From Fagopyrum homotropicum (taxonomy: Eukaryota; Streptophyta; Magnoliopsida; Caryophyllales; Polygonaceae), in the NCBI GenBank assembly GCA_033239125.1, contig BSWB01000004.1, forward strand, positions 123,823,235 to 123,887,234: 64,000 nucleotides of DNA. Direction: 5' to 3'. Each line of letters begins with the position of its first letter. Positions within the stretch are counted from its first letter, which is position 1. A program made the translations under genes and the position numbers. Shown here piece by piece: positions 33,555 to 45,400 of this stretch. The notes beneath the pieces were generated by a model. It searched no databases and was not told where the DNA came from. It worked only from the letters and a program-made list of their open reading frames with translations.

Positions 33555-35186
33555 TGATGACATGAATTATGTACCATCATATTCATGCATATTGTAGAAG
33601 ATTGTCTCAGTTTACCTTGCATTTAGAGAGATTTTGTGTGCCTTTTATGTTCTATTCAATCATTTGTCGGAAATAGAGGTCTACACGAGTTTTTGATGAA
33701 TTATAGGTAAATGGAGTGGAATTGAAAGCAAAAGCGGAGCAAGGAGCATCTAAGGATGTTAAGGAAGCTAAAGGAGTCTTAGAGGGATCACAAAGAGCTA
33801 AGGAATTGCAAAGGAGAAGCATAGAAGACGAGCCAAAAGAAGAACACTTTCTGTTGAAGAAGATCGTGCCAATATGCATAAAAATCGGACGATTTTCTAT
33901 CCTAGAAATCGAACGGTTTTGTGTATAAATCGACTGGGTCGATTTCCTTTGTTTTTCGGCCAAATGAAAAGACGACACAAAGCCCAATTCTTTTGGGCTA
34001 GAGGAGAGTTTTGCCAAACGGCCCATCTGCAAGAAACTATAGATGAGAACCCTAGGAACGAAAACGAGAAGGCCGCAGCGGGAAATCTTTACACGTTTGA
34101 GAGAGATTGGAGATTCTTGGAGAAGGGTTGAAGGACTTTTTCCGGGAAGCCAATCTTGATTCATGTTTGTGAGATTTCTTTATCCATTGAAGCAATTGTG
34201 CTTTTTGAACACGCAATTGAGTTATTAAAGAGATACATTGATCAGCTTTGACGATTGTTTACATATTTGAAGGTTATTGAATTTTTATTCAAGATTCGTT
34301 TTCTTTGCAATATTTCACTCAATCTTTAATTTGATTCGAGTTTGAAAATGGTTGGCTAAAACCCTTGTGATTCTGGGGAGAATAGTTGATGATTAAGGCT
34401 TAGATGATGATAGACTGAACTCATTCAAACATTAGGATCCTGAGAGTTTAGATTTTAGTTTTGCGACAACAGGAAAATCGGTGTGATCTTGGAGTAAATC
34501 GGCCGATTTTCTTATGAACAGCCCGATTTACTTTTCTGACGAACTTTAATTGAATCAATCTTTAACCAAAACTAATCCTTTCCTAAATACCAACATTGAT
34601 TAATCTTTTTAACCTCTAATTGAATGTATGAAGACACTTCAAACGTGGTTCTACATTTAATAGATTAGGATTATAAGATTTGGGTAATAAAGAGACTCAA
34701 CATCCTTTATTAAGATTTTAAGTGTGCTTTCTATTCTTACTTTGGAGAGTCATATCCTGGAGTTTTAGATAGTTAGTTTGAACATAATTCTTGTCTTTAG
34801 ACCTTTCTATATTGCAGCCTCAACAACCCTTATAGAGAGAACCTTTAGATTAGATATATAGATTTCGGAACTTCACCGTACGATACCTACCTTTGAACAC
34901 ATAATCTTGGCAATATAAGCTATGTCCTTATATCTATAGAAGTGTCTTGAATCGAAAGCCGAAATCGGATACTTGAATCCTTGGAATCATTTTACCCTTA
35001 TTTGATCACAAAAGCTTTTTGCATTTTCGCTAGATAATTAAAATTCAATTTACTCTCACCAAATCCCTGAGTTCGACTCTGGAATTCTTACCTCACTACA
35101 GCTGATACGTACACTGCAGGTTTGCTTTGCTTTGAGTTCTAGATATAAATTTAAGACTTTGACGCACACACCTTTTGGGGCGAACA
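33555..35186 (+). repeat. 3' LTR of family B
   Basis: The LTR is 1,632 bases and differs at about 2% from 12,188-13,816. It contains the perfect hairpin AAATCGAC-TGG-GTCGATTT at 33,927-33,945 and the palindrome AAATCGGCCGATTT at 34,496-34,509. It is followed by post-pol sequence of an A-type element. Confidence 0.92.
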
Positions 35187-36008
35187 ACACCTTTGCATCT
35201 CGCTTAAGAGTGATGTACGGTCCAGCTAGCGACCTTAAACCAAGCGCTTCTTGGGAGGCAACCCAAAGATTCTTTTTTTTTTTTTTCCCTTTTCTAGTTT
35301 AGTTTAGATAGTTTGCTTTTTGTTTTGTGTGTCCTCTTAGACATGAATTAGATTTTCTCCAAGAAGAATACAACTTAGGAAGTACATGGAAGGACTGATG
35401 TTCGAGAATTTGAAAAAACGGAGCACGACTAATATACATCTCGGATGCTGTCAAAGCACCTCGACCGAGATCGGATTTCACCAACCGACGCGCCGTTATT
35501 TGAAAACCACCTCGCTCTGTCACCTCGGACCGCCCAAGAACACCTCGACCGAGATGAAATCAAATTCTGCGAGGGGTATAAAAGGAGAACGACTTTCTCT
35601 CTCCTCACAACCCTAACTCCTTCTTCGCTCTATCACCTCGACCACTGCTTCCTTTTGCTCTAAATTTTCAAAACTCGACCGTTTGCTACGATTTTTGGTT
35701 CCAAATAACCAAGGGAAGCACGAGAAAGGGATTTCAAGCATCAAACAAGAATCAAAACCACCACACGCTGCGCATTTTGGGTATTTCGTTCGAAACCCTA
35801 CTTCGTTCGTTTTTGCTTGATTTTGCAAGGATTAGAGCTTGTTTGTTGTTGAGAAGAGTTTAAGTACCACATAGGAAGCAAGTGGTAGTGGAAATTGGGA
35901 GAAAATCCTACATTTTTTGAGCCTCGATCGAAGTAGTGTTTTGCCTCGGTCGGATCTTCCGCGTCACGACCGAGATCCAGTCTAGAGCAAACGAGATCAG
36001 TTTCAAAA
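35187..36008 (+). other. A-type Athila post-pol region
   Basis: Begins with sequence homologous to the end of pol and the post-pol block (AAGCGCTTCTTGGGAGGCAA at 35,242-35,261). It then carries family A motifs at 35,457-35,560, 35,634 and 35,910-35,990, and a TATA box. It is probably the right-hand remainder of the element whose pol fragment lies at 10,062-12,042, separated by element B. Confidence 0.7.
35577..35584 (+). promoter_or_regulatory. Candidate internal promoter TATA box (A type)
   Basis: TATAAAAG lies about 30 bases after a family A motif and about 430 bases before the ORF3 ATG at 36,009. This is the same arrangement as in B and E. Confidence 0.45.
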
Positions 36009-36369
36009 ATGGAAAATTTGAGGAGATCCGATCTCCAGTTAGCCCTTTGGGACAGCCCTAGCAGTTCCCGACAATCTTCCCCTTCCCCTCCTCCACAACC
36101 TCCTATCCCGGTGATACACGATAGGTTTCAAAAGGATTTTGACCAAATTTCGGCCGCCCGATCGTTTCCCGTAGGTACGTACACATTCCCGACTTTGAGT
36201 GTTTGCATGTAGTGGGTGACCTGTAGAATATGGTCTCCATGGTTGGCTTGGACACTTTCATGACCATTCGAGCGCCGGCTTATTTGGAGCCGACGTTCGA
36301 ATTTTTTAATTCTTGAGTACCTTCCTACGGGAAGTTGACAACAGTATTTGTCGGTTTAGCTTTGAGACG
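36009..36369 (+). pseudogene. Athila ORF3 N-terminal fragment (A type)
   Basis: The open stretch 36,009-36,212 begins MENLRRSDLQL, has a Ser/Pro-rich segment (PSPPPQPPIP) and continues DRFQKDFDQI...PVGTYTFPTL. After a stop at 36,210 the related reading resumes with MVGLDTFMTIRAPAYLEPTFEF, matching the DRAGL..F...RE.AYEEIT segment of the other copies. It is truncated at about 36,370, where a T-type LTR fragment begins. Confidence 0.7.
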
Positions 36370-37151
36370 AGGTAAATCCACGGACTTACTTAGCTAGCTT
36401 CCTTGTATTAGTATTGATGTGTGATGGTTGTGTGTGTGTGTGTTCAGTTATGTTTATAACAACAAAACTGGACTAGGACAACTTTATATTATACACTTAT
36501 ATTGACCCAAGTGTATGATAACGGTCGGTGACATCACTGCCTAGCTCTTGCGAGAGCTAGGAGGTTCTCTACGACTAGCTTAGACATGTAGACGGTTGGA
36601 TGCATCAATACCATTCCTAGCTGGTAAGTAGGGACATAGGCGTGTTTCGGGGATTCTCGGATCACAAGTTGAATTAGTAATGGAATGACGTAAATGAAAA
36701 GATAATAACCGGTTTGCGTGATTTCATGTTGTGTGTTTCCGTTTTGATATGTGTTTGTGCCATTATCATCTTTCTAATGCTTAGAATGTTAGCTAACGGT
36801 TTCATACCGCCTTTGTAGATGTCTTGCAGGTTAGGGACTCCGCCGAGTGAATCGGAGGAGTAGGAAGTCGGGGTTCCGTACATTATAGGACGGGGATAAG
36901 GGTTTTATGTTGCGTTCCGTTGTCGTTTGAACCTTAGACGTTGTTAGTATGTTGTTTTGAGGATTCAGCAAAGTTTCCACCTTGTATCATATTCTAGTTC
37001 ATGTCATATTGCATTCAAACTATTTGGTTTTTGCCTTTTTATTTGTGCCTTGTTGGAAAGATTTGGTAAAATTGTTGTCCAGCTAAGGGTCGGGACCCAT
37101 TGTGAGGTCTCAACCCGTAGTGCCCTTAGTTTCGCTAATTTGGGGTGTAAT
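36370..37151 (+). repeat. T-family LTR fragment, opposite orientation
   Basis: This matches the reverse complement of about 20,890-21,690, the outer 780 bases of the T LTR. It includes the GAGAGCTAGGAGGTTCTC word and ends GGGGTGTAA near 37,150, the decayed LTR terminus. It is diverged by perhaps 15-20% from the nested element. The rest of the LTR is missing. Confidence 0.8.
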
Positions 37152-37470
37152 AATTGGATGATCATTAGGACATAGGAATTGATTATTTCTATATCATACA
37201 TCGATTTAGTAGCTTCATGTCCTAGAAGAATACTCTATCAATCTTTAGTTCATCTTATTTTCCTTTCCTACCTATCATTGTTTCGCTTACTTTTGTGCTA
37301 GAAAAGACCACAATATTTGAAACTTTCGTCCTCAATTTGTTCCCTTAGAAGTAAAAATATTAAAGTTAAAACTCACGATCAATATTGCAAGGTCCTTGTG
37401 GGTACGACATTGGATTGTTATCACACACGACACAAGTATAATTGTATACTTGTGGTTGTGTATAATTGAC
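37152..37470 (+). repeat. Possible old LTR end
   Basis: The stretch around 37,390-37,470 (GTCCTTGTGGGTACGACATT, then AATTGACGCATCA) resembles the 3' ends of plant Ty3/Gypsy LTRs. No partner copy is present in the window, so the call is weak. From 37,471 to about 38,069 the sequence is AT-rich with nothing recognisable. Confidence 0.3.
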
Positions 37471-38069
37471 GCATCATAACCCTTGACTTTAATTATGTTG
37501 TTCGGGCATTCAAATGGGAGTGGTGGAACTCTCTTTCAAGTACTTCTAAGCCTCATCAACAATCGATTTTTTCTAAGTTGGTTTATCTCAACCCCTACAA
37601 TATCAAGGGAAATATCTGGTTTCCTTACCCGTGTACACAATTGTGTCTTATCCAAGTTGTTTTAAGAAATCAAGGGCTGAATTATTAGAACAAGACTTAG
37701 AAGTTGCTTGAGAAATCTCCTCCCATGATATGTTACTAAATAAAATAACTCAACCCATTAAAGGTTAGCGCGACCTACACGACTTGATTGACAAGTTTGG
37801 TAAAAATAAATATAAATCATACTCATTCTTTGAAAAATCTAATTCTTTTTGCATAATACACAACATTTATTCATTTTTTAATTTGTAATAATGGAGCATA
37901 TCTTATACATTTTAAAATACTCATCATGTCTATGTACAATGTAATTCTACCATGTATATAGTCATTTCTTATACAAAAATGTTAATTTTATGTAGGAAGA
38001 GATTTTTTCTATATTATAATGATAATTTATCCCACATAAAGTATAATGGTACAACCACATTCCCAATAA

Positions 38070-38077
38070 TATAAATA
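38070..38077 (+). promoter_or_regulatory. TATA box of hairpinin-like gene
   Basis: TATAAATA lies 91-98 bases before the ATG at 38,168. This predicts a transcript start near 38,100 and a leader of about 65 bases. Spacing fits a plant promoter; no other element is clear. Confidence 0.5.
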
Positions 38078-38167
38078 TATAAATTAGTATGATCATAACC
38101 CTCAAGAAAAACACAAAAATTGCACACCAAACAAGTTAAAACAAAAATCAAGTACCACTTTTCATCA

Positions 38168-38680
38168 ATGACTACACTACAAGTCACCGTGGTTCTAATT
38201 TTTTGGACTTTCATATCTATGACTATGCATTTGACGACTTCGAAAGGTACAAACAATACAATTTTCTTATTTTACTTTTTGTATTTGTAACAATTTTCTT
38301 TCTCCTTTTTATTACTCTATTATTATATTATCAAACTATTCTTGTGGTTTATAATTTTTGAAAATTATCCGAATTAAAAGAGCAACAAACAATCACAATT
38401 ATGAGGAATTTTACAATTTCAATCCTAAGTAGCATCACTTAAAAGATTTTTTTTATAAATGTATAAACATTTTATGAATCGCTACAAATGTAATATCATG
38501 ACATATATTAGATCATCATATATAAGTGAGGAATGTAGTAATTAAAACAGTGTATATTATTATTCTATTACAAGTTATTCATCGAATAAGTACACAAATG
38601 CATACACTTGTCATATAACAAAGTTACATGCATACATACATACATACATACATACATACATACATACATACATACATACA

Positions 38681-38740
<60 letters not shown>

Positions 38741-40872
38741 TATATCATGTGTTTCTAACAAATTACTTAATTAAGTTATGAACCGTTATGTATTAATTAC
38801 CAACTTCCTTACATTTTAGTGACGTACATAGATCAGATAAAGAAGTTTGGATAAGTAAAACAATACTTATAAAGAATTGTCACCAAATATGTGGAAGTTG
38901 CCACCTAGATTGTATAAAAAGTGTCATTTACGGTGCAAGTGACTCAAGATATACTATAAACATAAATTTTATTTATAATTTATGATTATTATTATTACTA
39001 CTACTATTACTACTAATATTAATATTAATATTAATATTATTATTAATATTATTATAATTACTATTATTATTATTGTTATTATTATTATTATCATCATTGT
39101 AGATGTAGGTACAAGTGACATGATCATAGGTGGAGGTCAATATTGCGAGGGGTATACTCATGATTCATCGCCGATAAGTATGTTTAGCAATGTACTATAT
39201 AGCTTTAATTGTTAATCATTCACACACACACATATAGCAAGTTAAAACTTTCTTACGGTAAGAAGTAAAATCTTATAAGAGACATTCGATCAAAAAATGA
39301 TCAACGTTCTTGATTTCTCCACTTGTCCCACACGTGGTTGTTAGTTACCCGACCGCTCTCTCTTAAATGAAAGCACTCAACCGTCCGTGAAGGGTGCACA
39401 ACCAAGTACCCTTAAAGGAAATCGCACAATTAAGCATGAAGGGTGTACGTTCATGCACAAGACCGTTCTTTTTTATGTCGAATGTCTCTTAGTTTTTTCA
39501 ACTTCTTAGCGTAAGAGAAGTTCTCATGTGATCTTCTTTGTATGTATATATATATATATGTATGTACACTAAAGTTTTAACTATTTTATCCCTAAAAAAA
39601 ATACTTTTGCACCATTTGACCTTATATGTGAAATTTTGACCCTTATTTGTGCACATTGACCATTGTTTGTACAATTTTGACTCTTAATCATGCATTCAAA
39701 TCCTTATCTATTCACTTTAACTCTTATTTGGGGTTATGTTTTTTAATTTATATATATGTTTTTTTATCCTTATTTGTGAACTTTTAAAATTCTTTCTCGA
39801 AAACCCATAATACAAAAATTTTGAGGTTTTTTCCCATGGGATGTGCATTTTTGTTTGAGGAATAACATGTACATGAAATCACTATTCCAATTATGTTGTT
39901 AAAAATGATTGGCTCACGACTCTTCCCATTTTCTCCATAAATTAACTTGTCTTCAAAACATTGTCTATATATTAATTCTGTTAATTTTCACAAATTACTA
40001 ATTTGATTTACGAACCATCATGTTTATTTTTTTAATTATCGAGTTCTTTACATTTTGATGATTTACATAGGTACCAATAAAGTAGGTTGGCTAGGTAAAC
40101 GTTACTTACGAAGGTGTCACCAGATTTGTGACGAACTTCCAAGTGAAAGATTACGCGAAATCTGTAATTCAAGATGCAAATGGGCTCAAGATTTGTCGAC
40201 CACCTCAAAAGGTTTTGCCGCACTCACACATTTGTTTACGTTAAACATATTACCTCGTTATCATGTCATATTATATTTTGTCAATTAAGTTACAAAATCT
40301 TATGATTTATTACTGTTTTGTTTATAATCATAGGTACAAATCACATTGTCATAGGCGATGGTCAACATTGTGAGGGGTGTTCTCGAGTTTTATCTTCGGC
40401 AAGTACGTTTATCAATGAATCGGGTGACATGCTCTCCATATATTTTGTTTGTTTTCATAAATTACTAATTTGACTTACGATCCATGGTTTTATTGTGTAT
40501 ATTTATTAATTATTGAGTTTTGTACAATTTGATGATTTACATAGTTACCCCTTGACAATATTCTATAGGTGAATCCTACCTAAAGAGGTGTCTCCAACTT
40601 TGTGGTGCACTTCCACCTAGAGAACGCACCAAGTGTATATTAAGATGCAAACGGACTCAAGGTTCTTCAAGCGTAGCAGAAGATTTTGTGACACGTACAC
40701 GTGTATTTACATATAAATATATGACCTTGTTATATATGAAATTTTGATATTTTGTTAATTAAATTACAAAATCAAATAATTTATTATTGTTTTGATTACA
40801 ATCATAGGTACCAATCAAATGGTCATAGACGATGGTCAACATTGTGAGGAATGCTCTCAAGATTCACCTTAA
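38168..40872 (+). CDS. Secreted multi-domain cysteine-rich protein with alpha-hairpinin-like domains (six-exon model)
   Basis: Proposed exons: 38,168-38,246; 39,109-39,177; 40,071-40,211; 40,334-40,402; 40,569-40,694; 40,808-40,872 (TAA). Every intron is GT-AG, every junction is phase 1, and the sum is 549 bases, a 182-aa protein with no internal stop. Exon 1 encodes a signal peptide with hydrophobic core VTVVLIFWTFI. Exons 3 and 5 each encode a C-X3-C...C-X3-C domain with loops of 11 and 10 residues (Cys codons at 40,115, 40,127, 40,163, 40,175 and 40,589, 40,601, 40,634, 40,646), the pattern of plant alpha-hairpinins, small defence peptides or inhibitors. Exons 2, 4 and 6 encode short acidic peptides around GQ(H/Y)CE. 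Likely a secreted precursor cut into several peptides (inference). The exon 5 donor is uncertain because the position used in exon 3 has lost GT. Function is not proven, and a decaying gene is possible. Confidence 0.65.
38632..38746. repeat. (CATA)n / (TA)n microsatellite
   Basis: About 18 CATA units followed by about 13 TA units within the first intron of the hairpinin-like gene. Confidence 0.95.
38832..38950 (+). pseudogene. Decayed hairpinin exon (first repeat unit)
   Basis: This lies between exons 1 and 2 and aligns with 40,071-40,211 and 40,569-40,694, including the intron just upstream. It keeps the CHQIC word but has lost one base directly after the splice acceptor and at least one more in the middle, so the frame stops and the second CX3C pair is lost. 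It should be skipped or is a relic. Confidence 0.65.
38982..39100. repeat. (ATT)n-type microsatellite
   Basis: Imperfect ATT/ACT/AAT trinucleotide run just before exon 2. It inflates Ile- or Asn-rich frames that are not genes. Confidence 0.9.
39240..39582. mobile_element. MITE-like element in intron of hairpinin-like gene
   Basis: About 343 bases with inverted ends. AGTTAAAACTTT at the left matches the complement of AAAGTTTTAACT at the right. Further inward, CTTACGGTAAGAAGT and AAGAGACATTCGA on the left match, in order, the complement of the right side, which is interrupted by a (TA)n stretch near 39,540-39,565. It has no coding capacity. The target duplication is unclear. Intron 2 is expanded by it relative to intron 4. 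Confidence 0.6.
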
Positions 40873-40922
40873 ACAAGTACGTTTATCAATAAACAACATA
40901 TACTATTGTTTTACTATCATCC

Positions 40923-41074
40923 TGGATTAACATTGACCTATATTTTTTTAATATTTATGTAGGTACCAATGAAAATCGGCCATAAATATTCAAAACTATA
41001 AGTTAGGTCATGCGGGGCGCTCTTGAGCCAAAAATATTATAGCTACAAAAATAAAAGCTTTCGCTCTTAATAAA
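40923..41074 (+). terminator. 3' end of hairpinin-like gene with polyadenylation signal
   Basis: After the TAA at 40,870 there is a possible last intron ending TATGTAG at about 40,962, then a stretch starting GTACCAATG that resembles a decayed exon 2/4/6. AATAAA lies at 41,069-41,074. This fits a 3' untranslated end. From 41,075 to about 41,384 nothing further is recognised. Confidence 0.45.
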
Positions 41075-41384
41075 CTTTTATGCATAATTTATGTTCCCAT
41101 ATTATTGAAAAAGATATAAAATGTTTGGTTGCTATTTTATTATCGAACAAGAACCATATAGCCAACACCTCTTCTTGTCTTCATGCATCCAAAGTTATGG
41201 TAAGAACCTTAGCCATACTTGGTGTTATTGAAGGAATTTGAGTATGGGGATATGGTTCATTTCATCCCTTGCGTTTATCAGTTGATAAAATCACATGATT
41301 ATTGCTCTTTGGCATCAATTATAGACTCATCTACATAAGAGGTTCTTCAATCTCTATGTTTATGAGGACTGAAGTTTGAGACTC

Positions 41385-42000
41385 AAATCTCGCAAATAAT
41401 TTACAAGGCCCACAAGTCAACTAACAACACGTTCCCATTTAATGAGTACGTGGACCTAGCTGACCATCCACTCCGGATCTTTTTGCAACTGTCTATACCT
41501 ACAAATCAACTAACTACACGGACAAACTGTTAGCTAACTAATCATATGTAACAAGACATATAAGAACAAACACACGTCAATGCGGAAAATAAACACAGAA
41601 CACGCGTTCACAGAAAACTGTTTTATTATTTTTATTAACATTATACACTCATAATCCGATTACAACTGTGGCACCAGATGTCTTAGACTCTCGTCTCCGT
41701 CCCTTTATCCAGCTATAATTGTTTGACGCACCGACCCGTATACCACATGGATTAGGTATGTACCTTTCCCATCTACCACATATGACCTTGTCATGGAAAA
41801 CCTACCAGTCACTGGTAAGAGCTGAGTAGATGACGCCACCACCCATTTACTTGGGCCAATAATACGTCTAGACCTTCATTGCTATTCTTTATACTTAGTA
41901 GGAAAAAAGAAATCTCTAAATGGGTCAATAAGTAATCCTACACAAAATATCCCAAGTTGACTCCCAAGTACATAATCTCCCGTACTTAGCCAAAAACTGC
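41385..42000 (-). repeat. Old LTR relic related to U/T LTRs
   Basis: The words AATGAGTACGTGGACCTAGC, then CTCCGGATCT, and ACTTGGGCCAATAA align, in order, with the U LTR at 52,480-52,880. It is strongly diverged and lacks clear ends. 42,001-42,417 holds no recognised feature. Confidence 0.6.
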
Positions 42001-42417
42001 ATTTTCACAAACTGCTTCTCCAGTCTACTTTGAGATGTTATAACCCTATCCAACCGCTGGATTGACCCCAACTATTGTTAAAATAACCAATGCATATACA
42101 TCTACAATATAATACAAATTGAACGTGGAAAACTATTCTAACGCATCCAACCAAAGCATAAATTTAATTGTTTAACACGAAAATTTTTGGAAACAAGCAT
42201 GAATATGCAATAGGTTGAGAGTTTGAGTCTCACCGACAAAAAAAGTGTTTTCAAGGTAAGGAGCGCGGAGGTTAGGAGTTCGAAACTCAACAACAGTAGT
42301 TGTGGTCACAAAATTAAGACGATGAAGATCAAGGGCCCAAATTTGTTGTCTATCTGGTGCAACTGTCCTATGACAACAACTAGCAGCAAAGAACAAGACA
42401 CACATAATAAGTATACA

Positions 42418-45400
42418 TGTTGTTTAAGATAATAAGGTCCCACATCGAAAGATGGGGACACTCCGAGCCTAGGATATAAGGTCGGTGGGATACTCCTCCT
42501 ATTGTCAATTGGTTTTAGGATGGAACCTCGCCGGGTTTATGTGTTGGGCTTGAGCCTAATGCACATGTGCGCTCGTATGCACACGACTCCCGCTCTACCG
42601 GTCCGTCTGTATCAGACTTTGACATCGTATCAAAGTGGTTAGCCACAATTCAGCTCGCGATCCTAACTTGTGGGCAAGTGTAGCTCGGTCTATATCCTCT
42701 AGTTGCACTTGCAGGGGCGTGTTGGAGATAATAAGGTCCCACATCGAAAGATGGGGACACTCCGAGCCTAGTACATAAGGTTGGTGGGCTACTCCTCCTA
42801 TTTCCAATTGGTTTTAGGGTTGAACCTCGCCGGGTTTATCTGCTGAGCTTGGGACTAATGCGCATGTGCGCTCGTATGCACACGACCCCCACTTGTAACA
42901 CCCCGAATCCGCGGGACTCGGGATGCTACGGGTTGGGACCTCACAATGGGTCCCGACCCTTAGCTTGACAACAATTTCACCGGACCTTTCTAACATGGCA
43001 CAAATAAAGGCAAAACATAAATCATTTTTAATGCAAATGATGAGAAACCCAAAAGAATGTAACAACAAACTTCAGCCGAGGTACAACTCAACCCAAACGC
43101 CAAACAAGCGGCACTCGAACGTAAAAAAAACGAAAGACAAAACACATGACAACTCCAACTTAAAACCCTTCCTAAAATGTACGGACCCCGGCTGCCCACC
43201 CTTCCGGATTTCTCGGAGCATGCCTAACCTGCAAGACAAACTACAACATTCGGTATAAAACCGTTAGCTCACATTCGAAGCATTAGAATTAATGGGAAAG
43301 GCACAAACACAAGTAAATCATCATAGTCACACAACATACTCAAAAGCACACAAATCCGATTTATTATCTTTATTATTATTAAGTCATATCCCGTTCTAGT
43401 TCAACTTCTTTTATGACACGAGAATCCTCCGAAACTCGCCTCGGTCCCTTCTTCCGGCAATGGAACGGTCGGATACCTCCGACCGTCTAACCAGCATGGG
43501 CCAGTCGCCAAGATCCCCCTAGCTCTCACGGGGAGCCAGGTAGTGATGTCACCGCCCGTTATCATACACTTGGGCCAAATAATATAAAGGTCGCTAATCC
43601 TATTTCCGGTTTTATTGTTATAAACAATGAATAATAAACACACACCACCCAACACACATCAATGCTAATACAAGGAATACGAGCTAAGTAAGTCCGGAGA
43701 CTTACCTAGTCACCACACTCAACTCACAACACTCTCGCTTCCTTAGGAAGGAAGTCCATAACCTGCTCACAAGAAGATAGCTATCAAAACCCGCTCAACT
43801 CAAGAAGTCTTAGACTTCTACACAAATGATCTACGCAAGATCATATGACTCTAATTCTAAGACCGCATCCTAGAAACCCTCATGCTCACACCACACTCAA
43901 CACAAGCTAGAAGTCCTCAGACTTCTAGACCCTAAGATCTCTCAAAACATAACCCACAACACATACTAGGATAAACATGCCTAGTCCAAACAAACTCAAC
44001 GGTAACAACACCATGTTAGATACGCATATCCCATAAACTCAACAACCATATACTCCAATTCTCAAACCTCACAAGCCTCGCAAGATAACATCAACACCTT
44101 AAGTCATAAAACATTTCACAATCCTCAAACACTCACCTAAGGTCAATAACCACTACTTGGTATTTCCACTAAGTTATGCTAGATCCATCCTAGCATGCTA
44201 TTAATACTAAAACTATCTAGATCGAGGAAAAGAATACTCACACGACGTCAAAAGACGGAAGTCGATCTACGGATGTCGAGATTGGACTCGTTGGCCTTTA
44301 TCGGGGCGCTTCCGGTCCTAACACCAAAGCTAAACAAATTTAGCTTATATGCTAAATTTGAACGGAAAAATATAACTTATGAAAAATCTAAGGTAAGACC
44401 CGTTTTCAAAACCAAGGTTAAAACCCATAAAGACATTTTCTAGGCAAATTATACAATTTCCGCATATGGGCCATAATCGTAATTAAATTCCTGCAGGGGC
44501 ATAAATATCGAATTCCAAAAGTTAGGTTATAAACTGCAAATACAAACAGTGGGTCCCAATTTGCAATTAGCATAAAAGGGAGGGGCCCGAATTAAAAGCC
44601 CTAAATTCTTCAACCTTTAGCACAAAAGGAGAATGGGATTTGAGGGGCGGCGGCTAGGGCAGAGGAGAGGCCTCTCCGGCGCAACTCAAGGCGGCAGGGG
44701 ACACGAGGCGGCAATAGGTTCCGGTGGTGGTTCTCGGAGGCAGTGGACCTCAATTCCGGGGGACTCGATAGATGAGTTTCGATGAGGCATGACGACACTT
44801 CCCTTCTAATTCCTGGTAGTGGCGCGACAGGGACTTTGGGCAGGCGAAGGCAAAGACTTTGGGAGGCTCTTCCGGCTTCTGGTGGCCCCGGCATCGGAGG
44901 AGAAGAAGCGCACCTCCGATGGCGAACATTGAGAGGGGATACCGGCTGTGTTGCTGCTGGTATGCAGATCAGACAAGGTGATGGTCGTAGCGGAGGAGAC
45001 GAGAGGGTGGGGGGTAATTCGTCGATGGCGGCTACATGGGCGGCAACAAGGCTTCTCCCGGCGTCTCCCGGACAATTTCAAAGAAAGAGGGGCTGCAAGG
45101 TGTTGGCTTTGTGAGGGAGACGAAATGAAGGATGAAGCAGGGTAGAGGATAGACGGCTTTCATCTCCGGCGAGACAACTTGCTTGCAGGAGCTGATCGAG
45201 AAGACGAGGATGGAGAGATGGGGATGTCGAGTACAGAGAGGTGAGGAGTAGAGGGAGGAGATGGAGAGGAGGGAGATAGCGTGGAGTCAGGCTAAACTGC
45301 AGAAATCATAAGCACTTAGTTGCACAGGTCAAAAGGTCGGGGAAGGGAAGGGTGAAGGAAGAAAAACAAAATAAAGGTAAAGGTAAATATATTAAAAAAA

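Larger units (their letters stand above)
12188..35186 (+). mobile_element. Athila family B retrotransposon with nested insertion
   Basis: Two LTRs of 1,629 and 1,632 bases, differing at about 2% by eye, enclose PBS, gag, protease, RT, RNase H, integrase and ORF3. Without the nested T element (20,879-31,202) it would be about 12.7 kb, in the usual Athila range. It is defective: there are frameshifts in gag and at the RT/RNase H boundary, several stops, and a deletion in the RT N-terminus. No target duplication is found (left TATTT, right ACACC). The family motif is AAATCG-N(0-4)-CGATTT. Confidence 0.88.

Noticed and set aside
12188..35186. Simple target-site duplication for element B
   Set aside because: TATTT and ACACC do not match. 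CCTTT occurs near both borders, but only if the left border is moved upstream of the polypurine tract and three bases are skipped on the right.
38973..39215. Asn-rich minus and Ile-rich plus frames
   Set aside because: Produced by the ATT microsatellite; only the end of the plus frame (39,109-39,177) is kept as an exon.
42190..42330. Possible tRNA-derived SINE (B-box-like GAGTTCGAAACTC)
   Set aside because: No matching A box at the right spacing and no tail repeat; too weak to call.
44610..45145. Frames of 65-110 codons in the solo LTR
   Set aside because: Same GC-rich LTR segment as above; mutually overlapping on both strands.
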